Shown: one piece after another, positions 9,162 through 16,618 of the stretch
How the letters are laid out: each line of letters begins with the position of its first letter
Position numbering within the stretch: the first letter of the stretch is position 1
NCBI RefSeq assembly: GCF_030372105.1
Contig: NZ_JAUDBQ010000024.1
Span: 1-39,690 of the forward strand
DNA from: Cellulomonas cellasea
GTDB taxonomy: Bacteria > Actinomycetota > Actinomycetes > Actinomycetales > Cellulomonadaceae
Length of the DNA: 39,690 bases
Reading direction: 5' to 3'
The notes under the pieces: model-generated
What the model was told of the DNA's origin: nothing
Database searches by the model: none
The model's input: the letters and a program-made list of their open reading frames with translations, nothing else
Program-made: the position numbers and the translations under genes

Positions 9162-10177
9162 TCGACCCCCGGCCGCGCCGCCACGCCACCGGCCACGACG
9201 GGCTCGCCGCGCCGGACCGTCGGCGGCACCGGCGTCCGGCCCAGCACCTCCGTGACCACGCGCTGCGGCGCCAGGCCCGTGGCCCACGCCTGCGGGCTCA
9301 GCGAGATCCGGTGCGCGAGCGTCGCGACGCCCACCGCCTTCACGTCCTCCGGGGCCACGAAGTCGCGCCCGTCGAGCACCGCGAGCGCGCGGGCCACCAG
9401 CACCAGCGCCTGCGATCCGCGCGGCGAGGCGCCCACCTCGACGGCGGCGTGCGCCCGGGTCGCGGCGGCCAGGTCGACGCAGTAGCCGAGCACGTCCGGG
9501 TCGACGGCGACGGCCTCGACGCCCGCCTGCATCTGCCGCAGGGCCACGGCGTCGACGACCTGCCGCACGTCCGCGTGCTCGCGGCGCCGGGCGAGCCGGC
9601 GGTCCAGCACGTCCACCTCGGCGGCGCGGTCGGGGTAGCCGACGGCGAGCCGCACCATGAAGCGGTCGAGCTGCGCCTCGGGCAGCGGGTAGGTGCCCTC
9701 GTACTCCACCGGGTTCGACGTGGCGACGACGTGGAACGGCTCGGCGAGCCGGTACGTCGTCCCGTCGACGGTGACCTGCCGCTCCGCCATGGCCTCCAGC
9801 AGCGCGGACTGCGTCTTGGGGGCGGTGCGGTTGATCTCGTCGGCGAGGAGCAGGCCGGTGAACACCGGGCCGGGCCGGAACGCGAACGTCGCGGTGGCGG
9901 GGTCGAACACGCTCGAGCCGGTGAGGTCCGACGGCAGCAGGTCGGGGGTGCACTGCACGCGGCGGAAGTCGAGCCCGAGGGCCGTGGCCAGGCTGCGGGC
10001 GGCGAGCGTCTTGCCGAGGCCCGGCACGTCCTCGAACAGCACGTGGCCGCCGGCGAGGATCGCCGCGAGCGCGACCCGCAGCGGCTCGCGCATGCCCACC
10101 ACCACCGTCCCGACCTCGTCGAGCACGGCACGGCCGCGGGCGGCGACCTCGGGGACGGAGAGAGCGGTGCTGGTCAT
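9158..10177 (-). CDS. moxR: MoxR-family AAA+ ATPase
   Basis: A 339-residue cytosolic chaperone ATPase. Walker A is EDVPGLGKT (residues 49-57), Walker B is LLLADEINR (from residue 109), and sensor 1 is VVATSNPVEYEGTYPLPEAQLDRF. The sensor 2 helix lies near VEVGASPRGSQALV. These are diagnostic of MoxR. The ATG overlaps the preceding stop (ATGA) and the next gene overlaps its end by four bases. With DUF58 and DUF4129 neighbours it forms a conserved actinobacterial module whose precise client is unknown. Confidence 0.96.
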   Translation of the reverse strand: MTSTALSVPEVAARGRAVLDEVGTVVVGMREPLRVALAAILAGGHVLFEDVPGLGKTLAARSLATALGLDFRRVQCTPDLLPSDLTGSSVFDPATATFAFRPGPVFTGLLLADEINRTAPKTQSALLEAMAERQVTVDGTTYRLAEPFHVVATSNPVEYEGTYPLPEAQLDRFMVRLAVGYPDRAAEVDVLDRRLARRREHADVRQVVDAVALRQMQAGVEAVAVDPDVLGYCVDLAAATRAHAAVEVGASPRGSQALVLVARALAVLDGRDFVAPEDVKAVGVATLAHRISLSPQAWATGLAPQRVVTEVLGRTPVPPTVRRGEPVVAGGVAARPGVE

Positions 10178-10722
10178 CGGACGGTTCTCCCGGAGGTCGA
10201 GGGTGCTGGCGTCGAGTCGAGGCGGGGCATCGGGTCGGCCACCGGCCGCGCGGAGGGCGTGCCGAGGCCTTCCAGCACGCCGACGGCGTGGCGGACGTCG
10301 GCGAGCCGCGGCAGCGGGAGGCCGGTGGTGGTCAGAGTGCGGTGCGCCCGGGAGCCGACGAGCTCGCACAGTGCGGCGTCGTCGTCGGGCTCCTCGAGCC
10401 GCACGCCGTGGCGGGCGAGCCGGACGGCGGCGGTGGCCCGCAGCACCCGGTGGGCGCGCTCCCCGACGCGGCCGTCGCGCGCCACCATCGCCCACGCGAG
10501 GTCCTGCACCTCGCCGCGCGCCCCGTGCCGGCGCGGCTCATGCTCATGCACCCGCCAGGCGTCGGCGTCGGGCTCGACCCGTTCGAGCAGCACCACGGCG
10601 ACGGCCAGCGCAAGCCCGATGAGCAGCGCCGACGTCAGGGTGAGGCCCACGGCCCAGATGATCAGCGCACCGCCGCCGCCGAGGATGAGGGGGCGCCCGG
10701 TCAGGCGCGCCAGCCGCCTCAT
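10174..10722 (-). CDS. Membrane protein of the MoxR operon, two N-terminal helices
   Basis: A 182-residue protein with a hydrophobic hairpin near residues 10-45 and a hydrophilic remainder rich in Arg, Ala and Leu. It has no domain I can name; by position it corresponds to the DUF58-operon membrane subunit found between DUF4129 and moxR in many actinobacteria. The ATG at 10722 overlaps the DUF4129 stop (ATGA), which is why the shorter start was chosen over an upstream GTG-type extension. Confidence 0.8.
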   Translation of the reverse strand: MRRLARLTGRPLILGGGGALIIWAVGLTLTSALLIGLALAVAVVLLERVEPDADAWRVHEHEPRRHGARGEVQDLAWAMVARDGRVGERAHRVLRATAAVRLARHGVRLEEPDDDAALCELVGSRAHRTLTTTGLPLPRLADVRHAVGVLEGLGTPSARPVADPMPRLDSTPAPSTSGRTVR

Positions 10723-11510
10723 GGGCGGCCCTCGAGCATCGGGTCCGCGCCGGTGTCGCGCCGGTCGCCGAGGCCGTCGGCGAGCACCGCGAGGCACTCC
10801 TGCGCGAGCCGGACGTCCTGGTCGGTGACGGGGCGGTCGCTGAACCGGGCCGTCAGGTAGAGGCCCAGCAAGGCACGCGTGGCGTCCGGGTCCGCGCGCG
10901 TCCCGTCGAGCACGTCGACGGTGAGCTCGCTCGCCGTCTGGGCGGGGTCCCGCTCGACACCGCTGCGCTCCGCGGCTTCCTCCAGCGCGACCCAGGCGGC
11001 CACCACGGCGTCGGCGGGCTCCGCCTCACCCGCGAGCGCGTGCGCGGCACGTGCGACGCCTGCGCGCAGGACGGGCGCGGCGGCCTCGTCGTCGGCGTCG
11101 ATGACCAGGTCGTCGGGCGCCTCGTCGCGGGCTGTCTGGTCGCGTGCCGCCCAGGTCCGCAGCAGCGCCCGCACGGCCAGGACCAGCAGCCACAGCAGCA
11201 CCGCCACGCACAGCGCGGCGAACACGGCGCCGACCCAGCCGAGCCAGGCGGGCAGCGCCTCGGCCGCCGCCAGCCCGTCGGGCAGCGACTCGGGCAGTGC
11301 GGACGGGGTCTGCTGGGGCGGGGTGAAGACGAAATCGGGGGCGCCGACGTCGCGTCGCCCGATCGTCCACGGGCCGGCGGCGGCCGCGGCGATCACCGAC
11401 GCGACGACGAGCACAGCCACGAGCGCGGTGGGCAGCAGGCCCCTGGCGGTCTCAGGTCGCACGCCTCGCCGTCCCGTCGCTGTGGTCTCGGATCGGCACA
11501 CTGTAGCCAC
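10719..11510 (-). CDS. DUF4129 domain membrane protein, first gene of the MoxR operon
   Basis: A 263-residue protein with a signal-anchor-like helix (LLPTALVAVLVVASVIAAAAAG), an extracytoplasmic Pro-rich segment, and a second membrane helix (GAVFAALCVAVLLWLLVLAV). The cytoplasmic DUF4129 region includes AVVAAWVALEEAAERSGVERD, then ELTVDVL and LLGLYLTARFSDRPVT. This domain resembles the C-terminal helical region of transglutaminase-like membrane proteins and accompanies MoxR/DUF58. The start is uncertain: GTG at 11510 gives the longest form, while GTG at 11462 begins closer to the first helix and lies after a TACAGT hexamer. It is divergent from purB. Confidence 0.85.
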   Translation of the reverse strand: MATVCRSETTATGRRGVRPETARGLLPTALVAVLVVASVIAAAAAGPWTIGRRDVGAPDFVFTPPQQTPSALPESLPDGLAAAEALPAWLGWVGAVFAALCVAVLLWLLVLAVRALLRTWAARDQTARDEAPDDLVIDADDEAAAPVLRAGVARAAHALAGEAEPADAVVAAWVALEEAAERSGVERDPAQTASELTVDVLDGTRADPDATRALLGLYLTARFSDRPVTDQDVRLAQECLAVLADGLGDRRDTGADPMLEGRP

Positions 11511-11563
11511 GTCGCGGCGGACAGCCCGTGGGACACCCGGCGCCCTCTGGGATGATGACGGCC

Positions 11564-13003
11564 ATGACCTCCCCCGCGCGCGTGAGCCTGGCCGACGTGA
11601 CTCCCCCCATCGCCCTGGGGCCGCTCGACGGCCGCTACCGCTCGGCGGTGGCGCCGCTGGTCGACCACCTCTCCGAGGCGGCGCTCAACCGCGAGCGGGT
11701 GCACGTCGAGGTCGAGTGGCTGATCCACCTCACGTCGCAGCAGGTGGTGCCGGGGGCGCCGGAGCTGTCGGCCGCGGAGCAGCAGTACCTGCGCGACGTC
11801 GTGGCGACGTTCGGCCCGGACGAGGTCGCCGAGCTGGCCGAGATCGAGCGCACGACGGTGCACGACGTGAAGGCCGTCGAGTACTTCCTCAAGCGCCGCC
11901 TGGCCGAGGCGCCCGCCGCGCTGGGCCCCGACACCGTGCTGCCCGCGGTCAGCGAGCTCGTGCACTTCGCGTGCACCAGCGAGGACATCAACAACCTCTC
12001 CTATGCGCTGATGGTGCGCGGCGCCGTCCGCGAGGTCTGGCTGCCGGCCGCGGACGCCCTGGTCGACGACGTCGCCGCGATGGCCCGCGACCTCGCGGGG
12101 GTCCCGATGCTGGCGCTCACGCATGGGCAGCCCGCCACGCCGACCACGCTCGGCAAGGAGCTGGCCGTGCTAGCGCACCGCCTGCGCCGCCAGCTCCGCC
12201 GGATCGAGTCCGACGAGTTCCTCGGCAAGCTCAACGGCGCCACCGGCACGTACGGCGCCCATGTGGTCGCGGTGCCGGGCGCCGACTGGCCGGAGGTGTC
12301 GCGCACGTTCGTCGAGCACCTGGGCCTCACCTGGAACCCGCTGACCACGCAGATCGAGTCGCATGACTGGCAGGCCGAGCTGTACGCGGACATCGCGCGG
12401 TTCAACCGGGTGCTGCACAACCTGGCCACCGACGTGTGGTCGTACATCTCGCGCGGGGTGTTCATCCAGACCCCCGTGGCGGGCGCGACGGGATCGTCGA
12501 CGATGCCGCACAAGGTCAACCCGATCCGCTTCGAGAACGCCGAGGCGAACCTCGAGCTGTCCTGCGCGCTGCTCGACACGCTGGCCGCGACCCTGGTCAC
12601 CAGCCGCCTGCAGCGCGACCTGACGGACTCGACGACGCAGCGCAACATCGGCCCGGCGTTCGGCCACTCGCTGCTGGCGATCGACAACGTGCGCCGCGGC
12701 CTGCGGGCGCTGTCCGTGGACGCCGGCCTGCTGGCCCGCGAGCTGGACCAGAACTGGGAGGTCCTGGGCGAGCCGGTGCAGTCGGCGATGCGCGCGGCCG
12801 CGGTGGCGGGCGTCACGGGCATGCAGAACCCGTATGAGCGGCTCAAGGAGCTGACGCGCGGGCGCCGGCTCACCGCTGACGACATGCGTGAGTTCATCGC
12901 CGGGCTGGGCTTGCCGGAGGATGTCGCGGCCCGGTTGGCGGCGCTGGAGCCGGGCTCGTACACGGGCCTCGCGGAGCAGTTGGTCGGCTACCTCGAAGGC
13001 TGA
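11564..13003 (+). CDS. purB: Adenylosuccinate lyase, E. coli-type
   Basis: A 479-residue enzyme of purine synthesis that removes fumarate from SAICAR and from adenylosuccinate. The superfamily signature GSSTMPHKVNPIRFENAEANL (about residues 310-330) holds the catalytic Ser loop. HTH-region blocks are FACTSEDINNLSYALM and THGQPATPTTLGKEL, with late block LQRDLTDSTTQRNIGPAFGHSLLA. The sequence follows the E. coli PurB pattern (IERTTVHDVKAVEYFLK, LKELTRGRRL), not the shorter B. subtilis type. The ATG at 11564 was chosen because GATGAT ends seven bases before it; ATGs at 11552 and 11555 are alternatives. It stands alone, away from other pur genes. Confidence 0.97.
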   Translation: MTSPARVSLADVTPPIALGPLDGRYRSAVAPLVDHLSEAALNRERVHVEVEWLIHLTSQQVVPGAPELSAAEQQYLRDVVATFGPDEVAELAEIERTTVHDVKAVEYFLKRRLAEAPAALGPDTVLPAVSELVHFACTSEDINNLSYALMVRGAVREVWLPAADALVDDVAAMARDLAGVPMLALTHGQPATPTTLGKELAVLAHRLRRQLRRIESDEFLGKLNGATGTYGAHVVAVPGADWPEVSRTFVEHLGLTWNPLTTQIESHDWQAELYADIARFNRVLHNLATDVWSYISRGVFIQTPVAGATGSSTMPHKVNPIRFENAEANLELSCALLDTLAATLVTSRLQRDLTDSTTQRNIGPAFGHSLLAIDNVRRGLRALSVDAGLLARELDQNWEVLGEPVQSAMRAAAVAGVTGMQNPYERLKELTRGRRLTADDMREFIAGLGLPEDVAARLAALEPGSYTGLAEQLVGYLEG

Positions 13004-13268
13004 GTAGTCCGGTCCGATGGGAGCGGGTCCAACCAGATCCTCACCAACCTCTCAGATATCGCTCTCCTGGAGAGTTCAACCAGGTCATCGACCTATCGGA
13101 AGCACCGTCGAAAGTTGAGCAGGAACACGCTCTCCGATCTCGACACCCGGAAGTGGCCCAGAACCCGTGGGCCGTCTGGGTGACTTCTGGACACCTGCCC
13201 GGATTCGTTGCACAATCGGGACTCGATTCCGGAACGTCCGGTACTTCCGATTTGGCGAGGGTGCCATC
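13004..13268. other. Lower-GC intergenic stretch between purB and an unknown gene
   Basis: This 265-base gap is visibly less GC-rich than its surroundings. It contains small palindromes: CTCTCC-T-GGAGAG (13062-13074); a hairpin GGCCCA (13155-13160) with TGGGCC (13168-13173) nested in CCCAGA...TCTGGG, which could terminate purB; and TTCCGGAA followed by CGGTACTTCCG near 13228-13250, just before the next gene. No convincing gene was found in it. Confidence 0.5.
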
Positions 13269-14120
13269 GTGACTCTGATGCAGAAGGCGATCACGCCCGC
13301 ACTGACGCGCGCTCACCTGAGCGTCGGTCACGACCGCGTGGCCGGCTACGTGGTCCGCGCGGAGGACGTGTCATTCGCCACGACGCCCGCACAGCTCTTC
13401 GAGGTGCACGGGCTCGGCTACCCCGGCACCCCGTTCAGCCCCTACGCGCCGTCCATCGACGTGCTGCGCTTCGAGTCCTCCCCGCAGCTCCAGTACAAGG
13501 ACGTGCCCGGCTACATCGTCCCGCTGTGGTGGCTGCGCCACTCCCGCATCCCCCCGGGCGCCGAGCTCGTGCGCATCTTCGCCGACGGGACCCAGATCCT
13601 CCTGGGCCACTACGGCGACGTGGGCACCGGGTGGACCGTCACCCAGCTCGGCGCGCAGCGCCCCGCCCTGGCCTCGCTCTCCCGCTGCGTCGGGCCCGTG
13701 GCCAAGTGGCACGGCGCCTACCTCGAGGCCGACGTGGTCGACGAGGGCAACACTGTGGTGCTGGCCCTCGCCAACCCGCCGCTCTTCGAGACGGACTTCC
13801 AGCAGTCCCCCGCCGGCCGCTGGTACCGGCGGGTGCCCCGCGAGGAGGTCAGCGAACTGTTCGAGCTGGACCTCACCGCCCGCTGGAACGGCCTCAACGT
13901 GCGCGTCGTCGACCAGTGGCAGGACGCGCAGCGCTACGTCGTGGCACGCGTCTCCCACCTCGGCGACGACGTGGACCGCGCCGAGCAGCTCCGCCTGGAC
14001 CGCGTCGAGGCGGGCGTCTACGAGGCGATCGTCTACGCCGCCGAGCTCACCGACATCCAGACCAACCAAGTCGTGCCCCACACATGGGCGCCCGGACCAG
14101 CACAGAAGGCGTGGGCCTGA
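13269..14120 (+). CDS. Unknown protein, paralogue A of a pair flanking the heme cluster
   Basis: A 283-residue soluble protein of a family I cannot name. It is clearly homologous along its length to the protein encoded at 22620-23495. Shared blocks include MQKA-TPA, GHDRV-G-V-RAEDVSFAT, LG-PG-PF, DVLRF, PAGRWYRRVPREEVSELFEL, LNVRVVDQW and GVYEAIV. No signal peptide or membrane helix is visible, and Trp and Tyr are frequent. The GTG start is supported by GCGAGGG eight bases upstream and by the same position in the paralogue (GTG-x-L-MQKA). It lies alone between purB and a strong bidirectional terminator. Function is unknown; position suggests, but does not prove, a link with tetrapyrrole metabolism. 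Confidence 0.88.
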   Translation: MTLMQKAITPALTRAHLSVGHDRVAGYVVRAEDVSFATTPAQLFEVHGLGYPGTPFSPYAPSIDVLRFESSPQLQYKDVPGYIVPLWWLRHSRIPPGAELVRIFADGTQILLGHYGDVGTGWTVTQLGAQRPALASLSRCVGPVAKWHGAYLEADVVDEGNTVVLALANPPLFETDFQQSPAGRWYRRVPREEVSELFELDLTARWNGLNVRVVDQWQDAQRYVVARVSHLGDDVDRAEQLRLDRVEAGVYEAIVYAAELTDIQTNQVVPHTWAPGPAQKAWA

Positions 14121-14141
14121 CGGTCCCACGCTCCCCCGGAC

Positions 14142-14184
14142 CGCACGCCGGGCCTGGCTCCCCCCCGCTCAGGCCCGGCGTGCG
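14142..14184. terminator. Perfect 15-bp hairpin between convergent genes
   Basis: CGCACGCCGGGCCTG (14142-14156) pairs without mismatch to CAGGCCCGGCGTGCG (14170-14184) around a 13-base C-rich loop. It sits between the stop of unknown gene A and the stop of hemA, so it can end both transcripts. T-tracts are weak on both sides, as is usual in high-GC actinobacteria. Confidence 0.8.
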
Positions 14185-14217
14185 CTTGTCCGTCGTGGCG
14201 CAGCCCTAGTCGCAGTC

Positions 14218-15504
14218 CTAGTCGCGCGCCGGAATCCCCTCCGCCAGCGGCCTCGACTCGCCCAACTCAGGCGCCGGCACCGCGGCCAACTCGGCCAGCG
14301 CCGCGCTGAACGCCTCCGTGTCGCCCACCCGTGCCGCCTCCCGCGCCCGCACCGTCGGCCCGTGCAGGGCGGCCCGTGCGCGGCGCCGCTCCGCTCGCAG
14401 CCTCGACGCGCTCTCGACGCCATCGCCTGCCGCGCGCGACGCCAACTCGATCGGCCCCAGCACGCGGGCCCGCTCCTGGAGCACCGCGGGGTTCCACGCG
14501 CGCACCCGCTGCCGCGCCTCGAAGTCGGCGGCGGTGCGGTGCACCATCGCCCGCGCGACCTCGATCGGCGGGGACTGCTCATCCGGCGCGTGCTCGCTCA
14601 CCGTGGTCAGGCTCACCAGGCGAACCCCGGGCAACGACCTCACCCCGGGGTCGACGTCGTGGCGCAGGGCCAAGTCGACAATCGCCAGGGGGCGCTCCAC
14701 CCCGGCCCGGACGGCGGCCAGCGCGTCCGCCTGCAGCACAGCCCCGGCGGCCCCGCTGCACGCCACGACCAAGTCGACGTCCGCCAGCGCGCCCGCGAGG
14801 TCCCGGGTGGCCAACGCCTGGACGCCGCGCGCCTCCGCGAAGGCCGGGGCGCGCCCGCTCGGCGAGAAGACGTGGATGTCATGGCAGCCGCGCGCCTTCA
14901 GCGCCGCGAGGCTGGCGCCCGCGTAGGAGCCGGTGCCGACCAGCACGCACCGGACATCGGGCCAGCCCGGCAGGCCGTCCTCGACGAGGTCGAGGGCCAC
15001 CGACACCACCGATCGCCCGGCGCCGCCGAGCCCGGTCTCGGCCTCGACGGCGCGGGAGGTGCGGGAGGCCGTCTGGAAGAGCCCCTCCAACGCGGAGGTG
15101 GTGGTCCCGTCGCGGCGGGCGGCGGTGAGCGCCCGGCGCACCTGGCCCGCGATCTCGCGCTCCCCGACCACCATCGACTCGAGCCCGGACGCGACGGCGA
15201 ACAGGTGCTCGGCGGCGGCGACGCCGAGGCGCGCGTGGACGTCGGCGGCGACCCTCTCGGCGGGGTAGCCGGTGTGCGCGGACACGACGGCGGCGGCCGC
15301 GGCCCGCACATCCGAGGCGTGCTCGGAGGCGACGACGTCCAGGTACAGCTCGAACCGGTTGCAGGTCGCGAGCACCACGGACCCGGCGACAGGCGGGCAC
15401 TCGGACACGATCTCGCGTCCGACCGCATGCGTCGCGACGGACAGCCGCTCCAGCACCGCGAGGTCGAGGTCGTGGTGACTGGCGACCAATGACATCAGCA
15501 CCAC
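14218..15504 (-). CDS. hemA: Glutamyl-tRNA reductase
   Basis: A 428-residue enzyme that reduces glutamyl-tRNA(Glu) to glutamate-1-semialdehyde, the first committed step of C5 heme synthesis. The catalytic cysteine is C48 in LATCNRFELY (E. coli Cys50). The substrate-recognition and NADPH domain includes GLESMVVGEREIAGQVRRAL and VLVGTGSYAGASLAALKARG. A basic C-terminal dimerisation helix follows (RLRAERRRARAALHG). The GTG at 15504 gives an N-terminus (VVLMSLVASHH) matching the family (for example MTLLALGINHK); ATG at 15495 is three codons shorter. It is divergent from hemE with only 45 bases between starts. The usual motif SHRSAPV is degenerate (SHHDLDLAV). Its product goes to HemL, encoded at the far end of the cluster. 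Confidence 0.95.
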   Translation of the reverse strand: MVLMSLVASHHDLDLAVLERLSVATHAVGREIVSECPPVAGSVVLATCNRFELYLDVVASEHASDVRAAAAAVVSAHTGYPAERVAADVHARLGVAAAEHLFAVASGLESMVVGEREIAGQVRRALTAARRDGTTTSALEGLFQTASRTSRAVEAETGLGGAGRSVVSVALDLVEDGLPGWPDVRCVLVGTGSYAGASLAALKARGCHDIHVFSPSGRAPAFAEARGVQALATRDLAGALADVDLVVACSGAAGAVLQADALAAVRAGVERPLAIVDLALRHDVDPGVRSLPGVRLVSLTTVSEHAPDEQSPPIEVARAMVHRTAADFEARQRVRAWNPAVLQERARVLGPIELASRAAGDGVESASRLRAERRRARAALHGPTVRAREAARVGDTEAFSAALAELAAVPAPELGESRPLAEGIPARD

Positions 15505-15549
15505 GATGAAGATTGAATCATCCCGGGGAATATCCGGCACAATCGAGCG
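15505..15549. promoter_or_regulatory. Divergent hemA/hemE promoter region, AT-richer island
   Basis: Only 45 bases separate the two starts, and neither gene has a Shine-Dalgarno sequence. On the plus strand TTGAAT (15513-15518) and CACAAT (15538-15543) are candidate promoter boxes, although their 19-base spacing is poor; CACAAT ends six bases before the hemE GTG. On the minus strand TTGTGC and TTCAAT occupy the same bases. Leaderless, mutually overlapping promoters are inferred. Confidence 0.4.
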
Positions 15550-16614
15550 GTGAGCCTTCCTGTGACACATCCGCTCGTCGACGGCCGCACGACTAATTCG
15601 GCACTGGTGGCCGCCTATTCCGGCGAGGCTCCCAGCCGCCGCCCGGTGTGGTTCATGCGGCAGGCGGGCCGCTCGCTGCCGGAGTACCGGGCCCTGCGGG
15701 AGGGGGTCGGGATGCTCGAGTCCTGCCTGCGCCCGGAGCTCGCCAGCGAGATCACGTTGCAGCCCGTCCGGCGGCATGACGTGGACGCGGCGATCTTCTT
15801 CTCCGACATCGTGGTGCCGCTGCTGCTGGCCGGTGTGGACGTCGACATCGTCCCCGGCGTGGGGCCGGTCATGGGCTCCGCGGTGCGCACGGCGGACGAC
15901 GTGGCGCGGCTGCGCGACGCCGGCCCGCTCACCGCGCAGGCCCTCGAGCCGGTGTCCGAGGCTGTGGCGCTGACTGTCGCGGCACTCGGGTCGACGCCGC
16001 TGATCGGTTTCGCCGGCGCCCCGTTCACGCTGGCCGCGTACCTGGTGGAGGGCCGCCCGTCGCGGGACCACCTGGCTGCGCGGACGCTGATGCACGCGGA
16101 CCCGGACACCTGGCGGGCGCTGACCGAGTGGGCCGCCGACGTGACGGGCGCGTTCCTGCGCGCCCAGGTGCTCGCGGGGGCCAGCGCCGCGCAGCTCTTC
16201 GACTCGTGGGCGGGCTCGCTGTCCCTGGCCGACTACGTGACGCACGCCGCGCCGTCGTCGGCCCGGGCGCTGGGGAGTGTGGCCGGCCTCGGGGTGCGCA
16301 CCGTCCACTTCGGCACCGGGACCAGCGAGCTGCTGGCCGCGATGCGCGACGTCGGGGCCGACGTCATCGGCGTCGACTACCGGCTGCCCCTGGACGAGGC
16401 GAACCGGCGGCTCGGCGGGCGCACCCCGCTGCAGGGCAACATCGACCCGGCGCTGCTGCAGGCCCCGTGGCCGGTGCTCGAGGCCCATGTCCGGGACGTC
16501 CTCGCGCGGGGCGCCCTGGCGCCGGGCCACGTGGCGAACCTGGGGCACGGGGTGCCGCCGGACACCGACCCAGAGGTGCTCACCCGCATCGTCCAGCTCG
16601 TGCACGAGGCGTAG
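15550..16614 (+). CDS. hemE: Uroporphyrinogen decarboxylase
   Basis: A 354-residue enzyme that removes four carboxyl groups from uroporphyrinogen III to give coproporphyrinogen III. Signature 1 is RPVWFMRQAGRSLPEYR (residues 31-47). Signature 2 is IGFAGAPFTLAAYLVEG. The catalytic aspartate lies in AIFFSDIVVPLLL, and the closing block GNIDPALL...LGHGVPPDTDPE is typical. The GTG start has no ribosome site but a CACAAT hexamer six bases upstream. It is followed after four bases by hemY in the same operon, and divergent from hemA. Confidence 0.97.
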   Translation: MSLPVTHPLVDGRTTNSALVAAYSGEAPSRRPVWFMRQAGRSLPEYRALREGVGMLESCLRPELASEITLQPVRRHDVDAAIFFSDIVVPLLLAGVDVDIVPGVGPVMGSAVRTADDVARLRDAGPLTAQALEPVSEAVALTVAALGSTPLIGFAGAPFTLAAYLVEGRPSRDHLAARTLMHADPDTWRALTEWAADVTGAFLRAQVLAGASAAQLFDSWAGSLSLADYVTHAAPSSARALGSVAGLGVRTVHFGTGTSELLAAMRDVGADVIGVDYRLPLDEANRRLGGRTPLQGNIDPALLQAPWPVLEAHVRDVLARGALAPGHVANLGHGVPPDTDPEVLTRIVQLVHEA

Positions 16615-16618
16615 GCCG

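Noticed and set aside
13062-13074. CTCTCC-T-GGAGAG as a terminator of purB
   Set aside because: A one-base loop cannot form an RNA hairpin; if functional it would be a DNA operator, for which there is no further evidence.
15505-15549. Possible Rex (redox) operator before hemA
   Set aside because: Streptomyces hemA is controlled by Rex, but only a half site-like TTGTGC is present here and no inverted partner at the right spacing.
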